The notes beneath the pieces are model-generated. The model made no database searches and had not been told where the DNA came from. It saw only the letters and a list, made by a program, of their open reading frames with translations. Source: Aquiflexum sp. TKW24L (GTDB lineage Bacteria; Bacteroidota; Bacteroidia; Cytophagales; Cyclobacteriaceae). Taken from it: a DNA stretch of 64,000 bases. A program made the translations under genes and the position numbers. Shown one piece after another: positions 8,955-18,656 of the stretch. The first letter of the stretch is position 1. The number at the start of each line of letters is the position of its first letter. The stretch is taken from positions 124,001 through 188,000 of the forward strand of contig NZ_JAMFLG010000002.1 of assembly GCF_023502205.1 (NCBI RefSeq), in the 5' to 3' direction.

Positions 8955-11675
8955 TTACAGCGATAACTTATAGGCTGAAAATCCTTTGGGTCCAATCGCA
9001 TATATAGTGCATTCATTCTTACTTTCAGTGTACTCAATTTCCACTTTATTGCTTCCACTGATCGGTATCGGATTTAGAAGTTCGCCGTCCATATCATACA
9101 GAAAAACAAAGTCTTGTGTCTGATCCACGACGACAAAAATATTTTTTGTAGATCCAAAAGAGAAGTATTGGAATTTCAATCCTTCCGACATTATCGGTTT
9201 AGAAAACACTTCCTTAAAATCCGAATCCAGTACAGTTACTTTATTGTATTCGTGGATAACAAACAAATACCTGCCCTCTTTTTGATCTTTGACAAGGTAA
9301 AACCTGCTTTCGCGGTCGGGACGAAGCAATTGATTGCGAAAAGTAACCTCCCCGAGGAGATTGACCATGACTACTTCGCCACCTTTAGTCACGGTGATGA
9401 GTTGGGTTTCTTTAGCTGTCCCCCTTTCTAAAAGCACATACTCTGATCCCAATTCCCCCTTGATCTGAACAGGGCTTCCCGGTTCAGGTTGCCCTCTTCT
9501 GTTGAAAAAATGGATGTTCCCATTGGTTCCCAAAGCTACCATCCGATCACCAATTCCGGCCACCCGGTGATGGGCCGGCTTTATGGCAAAGGTGGATCCT
9601 ATGGATTTGGGATCCCAACCTTCCAAAACCAACCCGTATTTGTCAAGAAGATAAAGATTCCCTTTTTGGGTACCGGCAAATATCCTGTAGTTGCGGTCTC
9701 CTTCATAATCCAGAAGATTAAGCTCGGTAATCGACTCATTTGCCAGCTCTACAGGATATTCAGGCAATGCATTGCCTGTACGGTCCATCCCATAAATCAT
9801 CTCTTTGGTGGCAAAAATAAGTTGGAGCTTTCCGTTTTTATAGAAATCAAACTGGAAAACATCCGAAACTATCGGCCCATCCAATTCTGTGGAAAAAATT
9901 TCCTCCCCATCATTTGTTAAAAGATAGAGTCGGTTCAATTCATCCTGAATCACAAATTCAACGCTATTGTCAATGAAGTTTTGGATGCTAACAGGTCCAT
10001 AGACTAACCTGTTGGGAAAAGGGATGGACACATTTTCTGTCAAAGAAACGCCTTCCTTCGGTGTGGTATTCAATCCCTGATGATGGCTAATTCCAATATG
10101 AAGCTGGGTTTTATTCCCTGATTGACGGGCATTTAAAACCATCTTGTCAAATGTTTTAAATTCTGACTCATATCTTTGAAAAAAGGATTTCCATCCGGGA
10201 GCACTTGTCTCCATTAAATTGTTCCAAAAATTCTGCGTATCCAAAACCATATTGAATCCTGATTGGCTTGCGAAAGGCAAGATGGAATTTTGCTGCTTGA
10301 ATTGGCCCCAGGTCCTTCCCCTTTTCCAATCATCAATAAAGAGCTTAATGGCTTTACTGCTATTCGCTATTATGATGACATCATCTACCAAGGTGAAATA
10401 GGAATCTCCAAACCCCATAAAATTTCCATTAAAAAGATGGGCAGGAAACTCATCCGAACTGAGCATAAAAATTTCTTTTCCCTGATAGAAATCCATTAAT
10501 CTGGAAACATCTATTTCCTGATTTTCCCCAAGACCGAATTTTTTCAGCAATTCAAACTGGACATTGGGATTTTCGGTTTTGAGTAGTAATATTTTATCCT
10601 GTGGTTCTTTTGGAAGTTTTTCCAGATTGAGAAATGCCATGTGGCCCGTAAGGTATTTTGTAAATCCCTTTTGCACCAACCCTGTTTCGATATCCCCCAT
10701 CACCAGACTGTTAGAAGAAAAGTCCGAGTCCATACCCGAAAACAATTGAAAAGGATCCTCAAGCTGGTATTGAAAATAGGTAGCTGTTCTGTTAGGAACC
10801 AAGTCACGGAAATAAACGAAAGCCGGTGAACCTAGATGCTTAATGCCGACATTGCCTTTGCCTTCAAAAAATAAGGCTCCATCAAAAAAAATACTGTCTG
10901 CCGAGAACTTTAAATGAAGGTTTGCAGACATTTTATTTTTTGCAAAATTCCTGATCGATGGGAGGTTATTATTTTTAGCAATTCCATTGATGATTCCGGC
11001 GATTCCTGAACTGCCGACTCTCAGGATTCCCAAATCTTTGGATTTGGGAATGTCTTTAAAAAGCTCTGAATAAAATCCTCCAAATACCGAAAGCGCATCG
11101 TTTTGGGAATGTCTGATGGCGTCTTCAATCAAAAAAGAGGTGAAGCTGACTGCTAATAGATTGTCTATTTGTGCATAGGCGAGGGTGATACCCTCGGTTT
11201 TGGTTTTCAATTCTCGGATATTGATTCCGCTGTAATTTCTGGAAGATATAGTCCCATTTGCTAGGATTTTTTTCTCTAAGTCTTCCATCAAAGAAAATCC
11301 CTCAGGGTTTTGATAGGCCAAAACAAATAAAAAATCAAATTCTTCCTTTCCGGTTAGATGTAGCGAAACAGCAAGTTGGTTTCCTTTTAAATTTTTCTGT
11401 AAAACTCCAGATTTTCCGGCCAGGCTATCCAAAACCAAAAGATTATACTCTGCGTTTTTCAGTGCTGGTATTCCGGATATTGATTTCCAAAAAGGTTGGC
11501 TTACAAGCTGATTCCATGCCAATACGGGTTCTGTCGTTTCAAAGACAAACAACGCTTCCGAAGAAATAACATCCACTGCATTTCTGTTGGTATTCTGTAG
11601 GAAGATTTTCCAAATAAATATTACCCCGATACCAAGGCAAACCAAAACTGAAAGGATTATAATTCTATTTTTCAA
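8955..11675 (-). CDS. membrane-anchored protein with C-terminal beta-propeller-like region
   Basis: This 906-aa protein has one N-terminal hydrophobic segment (about 4-25) that likely anchors it facing the periplasm. The first 520 residues have alternating hydrophobic strands and resemble DUF3352-like proteins, although that assignment is weak. From about 560 on, repeated strand patterns with G-x-I-x-F/L and GELL-type turns (IHFFNRRGQP, LYLLDKYG, LYDMDGELL) suggest a PQQ/WD40-like propeller. Its function is unknown. It converges on the preceding module, and mdh is upstream but separated by a terminator. Confidence 0.7.
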   Translation of the reverse strand: MKNRIIILSVLVCLGIGVIFIWKIFLQNTNRNAVDVISSEALFVFETTEPVLAWNQLVSQPFWKSISGIPALKNAEYNLLVLDSLAGKSGVLQKNLKGNQLAVSLHLTGKEEFDFLFVLAYQNPEGFSLMEDLEKKILANGTISSRNYSGINIRELKTKTEGITLAYAQIDNLLAVSFTSFLIEDAIRHSQNDALSVFGGFYSELFKDIPKSKDLGILRVGSSGIAGIINGIAKNNNLPSIRNFAKNKMSANLHLKFSADSIFFDGALFFEGKGNVGIKHLGSPAFVYFRDLVPNRTATYFQYQLEDPFQLFSGMDSDFSSNSLVMGDIETGLVQKGFTKYLTGHMAFLNLEKLPKEPQDKILLLKTENPNVQFELLKKFGLGENQEIDVSRLMDFYQGKEIFMLSSDEFPAHLFNGNFMGFGDSYFTLVDDVIIIANSSKAIKLFIDDWKRGRTWGQFKQQNSILPFASQSGFNMVLDTQNFWNNLMETSAPGWKSFFQRYESEFKTFDKMVLNARQSGNKTQLHIGISHHQGLNTTPKEGVSLTENVSIPFPNRLVYGPVSIQNFIDNSVEFVIQDELNRLYLLTNDGEEIFSTELDGPIVSDVFQFDFYKNGKLQLIFATKEMIYGMDRTGNALPEYPVELANESITELNLLDYEGDRNYRIFAGTQKGNLYLLDKYGLVLEGWDPKSIGSTFAIKPAHHRVAGIGDRMVALGTNGNIHFFNRRGQPEPGSPVQIKGELGSEYVLLERGTAKETQLITVTKGGEVVMVNLLGEVTFRNQLLRPDRESRFYLVKDQKEGRYLFVIHEYNKVTVLDSDFKEVFSKPIMSEGLKFQYFSFGSTKNIFVVVDQTQDFVFLYDMDGELLNPIPISGSNKVEIEYTESKNECTIYAIGPKGFSAYKLSL

Positions 11676-11727
11676 TTTTCAATCATTTTGGGAAGTGGCT
11701 AAATTTTCCCCTGACAGCAATAAAATA

Positions 11728-11756
11728 AAAAATCCCGATAGTTGACCGGGATTTTT
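11728..11756 (-). terminator. intrinsic terminator of mdh
   Basis: Ten bases AAAAATCCCG pair with CGGGATTTTT around a 9-nt loop (11738-11746), with a T-rich tail on the minus strand. It lies 21 bp after the mdh stop. Confidence 0.85.
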
Positions 11757-11777
11757 TCAATAAAATGAGTTTGGAGA

Positions 11778-12716
11778 TTATTTCGCGGAAATCTTGTCCA
11801 AAACATTCATTACTTCTTTCACATGTCCTCTTGAGGTTTCAAGCATTGCCTTTTCTTCAGCATTAAGATCAAGCTCCAAGACTTCTTCCACACCATTTCT
11901 TCCCAAAATCACAGGCACTCCAAGGTAGCAGTCATCGATTCCATATTCTCCTACAAGTTTGATACAAACAGGGAATACTCTTCTCTGATTTTTAAGGATA
12001 GCTTCCACCATCTGCGCTGCCGCAGCTCCCGGTGCATACCATGCCGAAGTTCCCATCAATTTGACCAATTCACCACCGCCAAATTTGGTTCTTTCAAAGA
12101 TGGCATCAAGTTTTTCTTTTCCGATCAATTCAGTCACAGGAATCCCCGCAACAGTGGTGTATCTTGGAAGCGGAACCATCGTATCGCCATGACCACCCAT
12201 CAAGATGGCCTGAATCTCTTTAGATGAGACATTCAACTCTTCTGCTATAAATGCCCTGTATCGAGCCGTATCCAAGATTCCCGCCATCCCGATAACCTTA
12301 TTTCTAGAAAACCCAGAAGTGATATGTGCCTGATAGGTCATCACATCCAGTGGATTAGAAACAACGATAATGATCGCATCTGGAGAGTGCTTTACCACAT
12401 TTTCAGTCACAGACTTCACGATCCCGGCATTGGTCTCGATCAGGTCATCTCTAGTCATTCCTGGCTTTCTCGGAAGACCGGAAGTGATTACAATCACATC
12501 AGAATTAGCGGTTTTGGTATAATCATTTGTACTTCCGACAGTTCTGCTGTCATATTGATTGATGGGGGCTTTTTGCCAGATATCAAGGGCTTTGCCTTCA
12601 GCTATTCCTTCCTTGATGTCTATCAATACAATCTGCTCAGCAATCTCTCTATAGGCCAATACGTCAGCACAAGTGGCTCCGACATTACCGGCTCCAACAA
12701 CGGTTACTTTTGTCAT
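11778..12716 (-). CDS. mdh: malate dehydrogenase
   Basis: This is an NAD-dependent malate dehydrogenase of the lactate-dehydrogenase-like type, which interconverts malate and oxaloacetate in the TCA cycle. The 312-aa length is typical. The Rossmann start VVGAGNVGA is at 6-14. Substrate-binding arginines are in LPRKPGMTR (R83, R89) and ARYR (R152). The catalytic pair is in GILDT (D149) and GGHGDTMVP (H176). Arg rather than Gln in the LPRKPG loop favours malate over lactate. The gene has its own terminator and no co-transcribed neighbour. Confidence 0.97.
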   Translation of the reverse strand: MTKVTVVGAGNVGATCADVLAYREIAEQIVLIDIKEGIAEGKALDIWQKAPINQYDSRTVGSTNDYTKTANSDVIVITSGLPRKPGMTRDDLIETNAGIVKSVTENVVKHSPDAIIIVVSNPLDVMTYQAHITSGFSRNKVIGMAGILDTARYRAFIAEELNVSSKEIQAILMGGHGDTMVPLPRYTTVAGIPVTELIGKEKLDAIFERTKFGGGELVKLMGTSAWYAPGAAAAQMVEAILKNQRRVFPVCIKLVGEYGIDDCYLGVPVILGRNGVEEVLELDLNAEEKAMLETSRGHVKEVMNVLDKISAK

Positions 12717-12936
12717 GATATAAGTTTATTTTTAGTGTTAATATTTATTTCAAAAGAGTTGCTAAGTTATTAAACAAAGCCGTCTAAATAAAGCATTACC
12801 GCTGAATACTTGAAAATCGGGTAAGTTGTTTTTTTAATAGTAAATGAATGAAACAGATTATAAAGAAGACCTAAAAAACATCAGGTTTCTTGAGAAAAAA
12901 GTCCTCTATTCATTTTCGTTTTTTTGAAAAAAGACC

Positions 12937-13461
12937 TCATTGAGGGGTTTCAAACATTTCTCCAAGATTGAAAAACCCAAAGGAATTTTTGTATGATCTG
13001 AAAAGTCGCCTGTTGTTTTCATTGTAATATTCAGCCAATGAGGTCATCATTTTGGCTTTGATCGAAGGATTGCTGTCAAAAACCTCTTGGATGGCAAAGT
13101 GAGGAATGACTATCAGTTCCGCTTGATCTGACCCAACTAGGGCTGTGTAAATTCTTTTGGTATTCTCCAAGAGTGAATTTTCACCAAATGCCTCAATTTT
13201 TCCCAATTCCTTGATGACCTCAAATGAATTCTTGATGTCAATGGTGAGGTTAATTTTTCCCGATTTGATAATGTAGAAAGCTTGGCTGGGATCTCCCCTG
13301 AAAAAAATAACCTCATCTTTAAAATATTTCCGGTGATGTATGGCAGGTAGGAATCTTGCCATCTCAATATTTTTGAGTTTTTCAAAAAAATTGACCTGAG
13401 AGAGGAACTGGAAAACTTCAAGTTCGCTTTCATTGAATGTCCTGGAAAAAGGATTGATCAT
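12937..13461 (-). CDS. cyclic-nucleotide-binding-domain protein (Crp/Fnr-type sensor, no HTH)
   Basis: This 174-aa protein consists of a single cNMP-binding beta-roll at about 20-140 (FFRGDPSQAFYIIKSGKI, then GEIE/AFGENSLLE-type turns), with a short helical tail and no DNA-binding HTH. It cannot act as a classical Crp regulator on its own and may sense a nucleotide or act through a partner. The arginine usual in the phosphate-binding cassette is not obvious, so ligand binding is uncertain. It starts 3 bp after tilS on the same strand and is probably co-transcribed. Confidence 0.8.
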   Translation of the reverse strand: MINPFSRTFNESELEVFQFLSQVNFFEKLKNIEMARFLPAIHHRKYFKDEVIFFRGDPSQAFYIIKSGKINLTIDIKNSFEVIKELGKIEAFGENSLLENTKRIYTALVGSDQAELIVIPHFAIQEVFDSNPSIKAKMMTSLAEYYNENNRRLFRSYKNSFGFFNLGEMFETPQ

Positions 13462-13464
13462 TGC

Positions 13465-14781
13465 TTAAAGGTTTTTGAAATATAGTACTCTTTTTGTTTT
13501 TGGCCCGCACCTGAAAAGCTCTCCAATCCTAAAACCAACCACCCAAGCTATTTCATCTCCTGACCAAAGCACCAAAACTTGCTTTTTTTGGATTAGCGGC
13601 ACTTTCAAATCTACTAATAAATCACTGATTTTTTTTGGTTTGTCCATCCCAAGGGGCACAAAACGATCCCCTTGCTCCCATTTTTTGATGACAAGCGGAA
13701 ACTGGAGCTTTTCCATATCAAGCATGGCATTTTCTTTTGATTTATCTATCTCAATTTCGCCTTGGAGATGAAGGATGTCAAATTTTTTTTCTTTCATCTG
13801 GACAGAAATATCGTGGAATTCAATCCTTTTTTCTTCCCATTCAAAATCATTGTTTCCCAAAATCAAAAAATCCCTGTCCTTATTCAACATGAATTTGCCT
13901 GCGTAAAAAGTTTTTCCTGATTCACTTTTTTCAACAGAGTGGAGAATATCCTGAACATCTGCGAATGAAAATCCAAAATCCCTCAGCCAATAATAAACCA
14001 TGGAGTGCTTTCCTGTAATATTCGATATTTCTTTGATAGACAGATACTGATAGTCTCCTTCGGTAACAATTGCTTCCTTTTTCCATTTTTCATATAAGAA
14101 GAAAAATGCCCTCCCGGTATCTTTGAGCCGCTTGAAACTTGTATCCATGACCTGAAGTCCCTCTGGAAAAGCTTCATTGAGAATGGGAAACACTTTGTTT
14201 CTAAGGATATTCCTTTTGTAGTCGTTCTTTTGGTTGCTGCTGTCTTCTTTCCAAGAATAGGAATTTTGAGTCATGTAATCAGAAATATCCATCCTTGAAA
14301 AACCGAGCAAAGGCCGGATGATATTTCCCCTTATCTCGGACATTCCATAGATGCCTTCGATGCCCGTCCCCCGCAACATATTAAGAAAAATAGTTTCCAA
14401 CTGGTCATCGGCATGATGTGCCACTACTAATGCATCATATCCGTTTTCGCTGATGACCTGCTCAAACCAATTATACCGGAATTCCCGTGCAGCCATTTGG
14501 GTTGACATTCCCTGCTTATCCATTTCATCCTTATTCGTATGAATTACGTGGATTTTGACATTCCATTTTGCCGACAGCATCCGGACAAATATTTCATCTT
14601 CGTCGCTTTCATTTCCCCTAAGCCAAAAATTGACATGGGCAAGCGAAAATCTAATTCCTGCTGATTGCAACAAATAACCCAAACATACACTGTCAATTCC
14701 CCCACTGATGGCAAGGAGGTAGGATTTGTTTTCATCCAAAAGTTTTTTTGAACGTATATGGTTTTTAAAAAGCTCTTCCAT
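13465..14781 (-). CDS. tilS: tRNA(Ile)-lysidine synthetase TilS
   Basis: This enzyme modifies C34 of the CAU-anticodon tRNA(Ile) to lysidine with ATP and lysine, so the tRNA reads AUA. The 438-aa protein has the PP-loop SGGIDS at 26-31 and the N-type ATP-pyrophosphatase motif VAHHADDQLET. The C-terminal substrate-binding region near the end contains GDRFVPLGM and KKISDLL, typical of TilS. It is divergent from the OstA-like gene across only 50 bp, so their promoters must be packed together. Confidence 0.95.
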   Translation of the reverse strand: MEELFKNHIRSKKLLDENKSYLLAISGGIDSVCLGYLLQSAGIRFSLAHVNFWLRGNESDEDEIFVRMLSAKWNVKIHVIHTNKDEMDKQGMSTQMAAREFRYNWFEQVISENGYDALVVAHHADDQLETIFLNMLRGTGIEGIYGMSEIRGNIIRPLLGFSRMDISDYMTQNSYSWKEDSSNQKNDYKRNILRNKVFPILNEAFPEGLQVMDTSFKRLKDTGRAFFFLYEKWKKEAIVTEGDYQYLSIKEISNITGKHSMVYYWLRDFGFSFADVQDILHSVEKSESGKTFYAGKFMLNKDRDFLILGNNDFEWEEKRIEFHDISVQMKEKKFDILHLQGEIEIDKSKENAMLDMEKLQFPLVIKKWEQGDRFVPLGMDKPKKISDLLVDLKVPLIQKKQVLVLWSGDEIAWVVGFRIGELFRCGPKTKRVLYFKNL

Positions 14782-14831
14782 AAATCAAAAATACCATTTT
14801 TGGTTAATTTGCGCCCTGATTCAAAAATCTA

Positions 14832-16448
14832 ATGATCAAATACTCTTCATTGTGCTTTCTATTGCTTTTTGCCGGACTCTTTTCAGGTGTCCAGGCCCAG
14901 AACCTCTTGGAGATCCAAAATGCCGAATTGCTCCAAGGTGCACAGGGATTTGAGAGATTGCTCATAGACGTGAGGATGAAGCATCAGAATTCTTTGATTT
15001 ATTGTGATTCAGCACATTTTTATAGGGTAGAAAATAGGGCCATTCTTTATGGGAATGTAAGGATAGTGGATACTCAAGACCCTATCACCACCACCAGTAG
15101 GTATGCAGAATATGATGGCAATACGAAAACGGCCAAGCTGAGAAATACGGTGGTGTTTAAAAATCAAACCACCACACTTTTCACCGACTTTCTGGATTAT
15201 AACAGAGCTACAGGAGTTGCCAATTATTTCAATGACGGGAAAGTAATAGACAGTACCAATGTCCTGACAAGTGAAAACGGAACCTACGAAACAGCTTTGG
15301 AAAAAATCACCTTTACCAATAAAGTAATATTGATCAACCCGGATTATACTTTAAAAACTGATTTTTTGATATACAGGACCGTACCAAAAACAGCTGAAAC
15401 AGTTGGAATTACCAACGTGGTTTCCAAGGAAGGTCATCTACTCAATGCGCAAAAAGGGAGCTACTACGATACAGAAAATAAAATTTTTAGATTTTATGAT
15501 GGGGATGTGGAAACAGAAACAAGCTTAGTCTATGCAGAAACTTTATATTATGAGGAAGAAAATAAATACTTTGAAGGGAAGGTAAATGTCAGCTTGTACA
15601 ATAAAGAGCGTGAAATAGAAATTTTTGGTGAAGAAGGAAAATACTGGGAAGACCGAAAATATAGCATTGTTTATGGAAATGCCTTGGTGAGAAAATATAT
15701 GGAATCTGACACCATGTACGTGGCCGCAGACACCCTCATCTCTGAAGAAAAGGATGACTCAGAGCAGCGGTTTTTGTATGCATTTCACAATGTACGACTG
15801 ATCAAGTCTGAACTCCACGGAAAATCAGATTCTCTGGTGTTTATCAATTCAGATTCGCTAATACATATGTATAAGGATCCTGTCATCTGGGAAAATAAAA
15901 GCCAGATTACGGCCGACAGCATCAGCTTTTTTATCGTAAATGAAGAAATAGACAGGGTAAATTTAATTCAGAATGCATTTACTGTAAACAGAGATACAAT
16001 CGGAAATTATAATCAGATGAAAGGGCGGAAGATGACGGGCTATTTCACTGATCAAAAGATCAGCCGGCTGCATATTCAGGGTAATGGTGAATCAATTTAT
16101 TTTGACCTCGTCGGGGATACCTTGCTGAGGGGGATGAACAAAATGCTCTGTGCCAATATCATGATGTTCTTTGAAGAGGGGAACATCAAAAAGATAAATT
16201 GGTTGGTCAAGCCGGAAGGTAACTTCAAACCTCCACATATGATTGAGGATAAAGACAAGGAATTGGAAGGGTTTGTTTGGAGAGAAGACGAAAAACCCTC
16301 CATGGCAGCTATAAATGAATGGCGAACTCCAAAAAAAAGGGACAGCTCACGATTTAATTTTTTCAATGAACCGGATGCCGTAGTTCCAGCCCCAAAAGAT
16401 GAGGAAATACAAAAACTTCTGGAGGAAAAACTAAAATCAGGAATCTAA
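14832..16448 (+). CDS. OstA/LptA-like periplasmic protein
   Basis: This 538-aa exported protein has a signal peptide at about 1-22 (ending VQAQ). The long body is made of repeated OstA-like strands, such as NRAILYGNVRIVDT and ATGVANYFNDGKVI, the fold used by LptA and the LptD N-terminus to carry lipopolysaccharide across the periplasm. It is much longer than LptA and has no LptD barrel, a form common in Bacteroidota. It is the first gene of a plus-strand run that includes bamD, which fits outer-membrane biogenesis. The exact role is inferred. Confidence 0.8.
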   Translation: MIKYSSLCFLLLFAGLFSGVQAQNLLEIQNAELLQGAQGFERLLIDVRMKHQNSLIYCDSAHFYRVENRAILYGNVRIVDTQDPITTTSRYAEYDGNTKTAKLRNTVVFKNQTTTLFTDFLDYNRATGVANYFNDGKVIDSTNVLTSENGTYETALEKITFTNKVILINPDYTLKTDFLIYRTVPKTAETVGITNVVSKEGHLLNAQKGSYYDTENKIFRFYDGDVETETSLVYAETLYYEEENKYFEGKVNVSLYNKEREIEIFGEEGKYWEDRKYSIVYGNALVRKYMESDTMYVAADTLISEEKDDSEQRFLYAFHNVRLIKSELHGKSDSLVFINSDSLIHMYKDPVIWENKSQITADSISFFIVNEEIDRVNLIQNAFTVNRDTIGNYNQMKGRKMTGYFTDQKISRLHIQGNGESIYFDLVGDTLLRGMNKMLCANIMMFFEEGNIKKINWLVKPEGNFKPPHMIEDKDKELEGFVWREDEKPSMAAINEWRTPKKRDSSRFNFFNEPDAVVPAPKDEEIQKLLEEKLKSGI

Positions 16449-16631
16449 ATCAACAACCTGAAAACGAATTTTTAAGATAAGTTTCTTCAAACGGATTCGA
16501 TTAGAAAAAATTTTATATGAGGTTAACAATTTTTAACCGCCTTTGTATAAAAACACCAAACCTATTTGTTAAATTTATCCGTATCAACATTTACTGATAC
16601 TCAGCGAACAGGCCTATTGACAGACATTTAC

Positions 16632-17339
16632 ATGAAACGGTATTTCTTACTTTTCTTTCTCTGCATGATATTGCTTCCACTATACACGGAAGCTCAGGTA
16701 AGGGTATTGTCTGAAAACATCGAATTCAGCGGCGTCATAGGTAGTTCCCAAAGAAAATCGCTCATCATCCAAAACGAAAGCAATCAAGTCAAGGATTACA
16801 GCTTGAAATATCTCAGAGGAAATATCGGATCCTCCCAAAATGTTAAAATATGTATCGGTGATAAGTGTTACGATCCAAAAAGAGACATTTCAAAAATCAA
16901 AATCTCACTTAAACCGGGAGAAATTTTCACTGATCTTTATCTGGAATTTGAATTGGGCATAACCGAAACGAAAGGGAATTTTGACCTTCATTTCTTCAAT
17001 AGCACAAACGTCAGAGATGTATTCGTAATTGAATCCGTCTATGAAGTTTTTAACCCAAGGGCGGATGATACAAACCACAAAGACATCAGCATTGGCAGTG
17101 CTTATCCAAACCCAACCAACAGGCAGGCGCAGATAGATTATGTAGTCAAAAATCCAAATGCGGTGGTGAAAATAAGCATCAACAGCTTTATAGGTAATCC
17201 TGTAGCTGAATACCAATTAGACCCTCTCCAAAAGAACCTGGTAATCAATGTCTCTGATTTTAACCCGGGTGTTTATTTTTATACTTTATTCGTAGACAAC
17301 AAGAATATTGTCACCAAAAAACTCGTTGTCAAGAAGTAA
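16632..17339 (+). CDS. secreted protein with type IX secretion C-terminal sorting domain
   Basis: I take ATG 16632 (MKRYFLL, 235 aa), because a longer reading from TTG 16566 would put 22 non-signal residues before a clear Sec signal ending TEAQ. The last 80 residues are a T9SS type A sorting domain: the hallmark YPNPTN, then strands and a GVYFYTLF element, ending in KKLVVKK. T9SS cargo is exported across the outer membrane and often attached to the surface. The N-terminal half (an immunoglobulin-like beta region with two Cys around CIGDKCYD) has no recognised catalytic motif. Confidence 0.85.
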   Translation: MKRYFLLFFLCMILLPLYTEAQVRVLSENIEFSGVIGSSQRKSLIIQNESNQVKDYSLKYLRGNIGSSQNVKICIGDKCYDPKRDISKIKISLKPGEIFTDLYLEFELGITETKGNFDLHFFNSTNVRDVFVIESVYEVFNPRADDTNHKDISIGSAYPNPTNRQAQIDYVVKNPNAVVKISINSFIGNPVAEYQLDPLQKNLVINVSDFNPGVYFYTLFVDNKNIVTKKLVVKK

Positions 17340-17363
17340 ACTCCTACCGCCTACGGTTTAGAA

Positions 17364-17394
17364 TTGGTTTCAAATGAATAATCATTTATATTTG
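17364..17394 (+). promoter_or_regulatory. Bacteroidota-type promoter of bamD
   Basis: A -33-like TTG at 17364-17366 and a perfect -7 box TATATTTG (TAnnTTTG) at 17387-17394 are 20 nt apart, the spacing known for the Bacteroidota primary sigma factor. It lies just before ATG 17410 and inside the longer reading frame from 17374, so it argues for the shorter start. Confidence 0.75.
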
Positions 17395-17409
17395 CGCCTC
17401 GAAAAAGCA

Positions 17410-18315
17410 ATGAAAAAATTCTTTCCATACATCATTACAACCCTCCTTATTGCATTTTCCAGCTGCTCTGGATTCTATAAATTAGAAAAAAGCACAAACT
17501 GGGAAGAACTATACGCAGCAGCCAACAAGTATTATAATGAAGAGGAATTCAATAAAGCCATTATCCTTTACGACAAAGTCCTTCCTGTGATCAGGGGGAG
17601 CGAAAAGGCTGAGTTGGCAGATTTCAATTACGCATATAGCCATTTCAAGTTAAAGAGATACATAGAATCTGCAGGTTATTTCAATACCTTTTACCAGACT
17701 TATAATAGATCTCCGATGGCAGAGGAGGCATTATTTATGAATGCTTACTCCCTTTACTTAGATGCACCTGATTACAATTTGGATCAAAAAAGCAGCCACG
17801 ACGCGGTAAATGCCATTCAGATCTTTCTCAATAGGTTTCCTCAGTCCGATTCCTACGAAAGAGCAACTGTGATGATTGAAGATCTTCAAGTCAGGTTTGA
17901 AGAAAAAGCATACAGGGAATCACTATTGTATCTAAGCTTGACTGAAGGATTATACCCGGGTGACTATTATCGGGCATGCATCATAAATTTTCAGAATTTT
18001 GCCAAAAGTTATCCCGACAGCAAGCACAACGAAGAACTTGGATTTAAACTGGTAGAAGTATCTTTGGCATATGGCGAAAGAAGTATTTTTGACAAAAAGG
18101 AAGATAGATTGAAGGATGTTTCCAAATACGCAGCACAATTCACAAGAAAATATCCTGAAAGTAAATATTTGGGCAGCATAGAAAATATCGTCAAAAAATC
18201 CCAAGTAGAGTTGCTTGCCCATCAGAAAATCAAAAAGGATTATGAGGAAGATTTAGCAAAAGCCAAAGCAGAAAATGAAGCGGCCCAAAGCACAGGTCTC
18301 GTAAAAGATAAATAA
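17410..18315 (+). CDS. bamD: outer-membrane protein assembly factor BamD
   Basis: BamD is a lipoprotein of the BAM complex that inserts beta-barrel proteins into the outer membrane. The start at 17410 gives 301 aa with a lipobox ending AFSSC (Cys 19). The body holds tandem TPR-like helices (YNEEEFNKAIILYDKV, YIESAGYFNTFYQTYNRSPM), as in the YfiO/BamD family. The C-terminus is charged and coiled. The reading frame extends upstream to 17374, but a promoter lies in that extension. rpoZ follows after 29 bp. Confidence 0.92.
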   Translation: MKKFFPYIITTLLIAFSSCSGFYKLEKSTNWEELYAAANKYYNEEEFNKAIILYDKVLPVIRGSEKAELADFNYAYSHFKLKRYIESAGYFNTFYQTYNRSPMAEEALFMNAYSLYLDAPDYNLDQKSSHDAVNAIQIFLNRFPQSDSYERATVMIEDLQVRFEEKAYRESLLYLSLTEGLYPGDYYRACIINFQNFAKSYPDSKHNEELGFKLVEVSLAYGERSIFDKKEDRLKDVSKYAAQFTRKYPESKYLGSIENIVKKSQVELLAHQKIKKDYEEDLAKAKAENEAAQSTGLVKDK

Positions 18316-18344
18316 TATAATAGCAATTAAAATCAATCATATAT

Positions 18345-18656
18345 ATGGCAGTTAATCCGTCAATCATCACTAGAGATTTGGATAAAATTTCTGAAAAAAC
18401 AGGGAATTTGTATGAATCACTTCATATTGCTTCCCAAAGGGCGAAGCAGATTTCTTCAAGCATGAAGGAAGAATTGAACAACAAACTCTCTGAATTTGCT
18501 TCAACTGTAGATAATCTTGAAGAAGTTTTTGAAAACAAAGAGCAAATCGAAATTTCCAAATTTTACGAAAGAATGCCAAAGCCATCTTCTTTGGCTATGG
18601 AGGAGTTTTTGGAAGACAAACTTTATTTCAGAAAACCTGAAGCACCAACAGAATAA
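18345..18656 (+). CDS. rpoZ: RNA polymerase omega subunit (Rpb6-type)
   Basis: This 103-aa protein matches the Bacteroidota omega/Rpb6-like subunit, which helps assemble and stabilise RNA polymerase. The conserved central helix is NLYESLHIASQRAKQI, the region where omega wraps the beta-prime C-terminus, followed by an acidic segment and KFYERMPKPSSLAMEEF. It is longer than proteobacterial omega, as usual in this phylum. Its stop shares one base with the coaBC start (TAATG), so the two are translationally coupled; the same order is common in related genomes. Confidence 0.9.
   Translation: MAVNPSIITRDLDKISEKTGNLYESLHIASQRAKQISSSMKEELNNKLSEFASTVDNLEEVFENKEQIEISKFYERMPKPSSLAMEEFLEDKLYFRKPEAPTE

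Noticed and set aside
12324-12773. 149-codon plus-strand frame opposite mdh
   Set aside because: Shadow of a strongly supported gene in another frame.
12931-12945. Possible terminator after the cNMP-binding protein (CCTC/GAGG with a T-run on the minus strand)
   Set aside because: Only a 4-bp stem with mismatches outside it; too weak to call.
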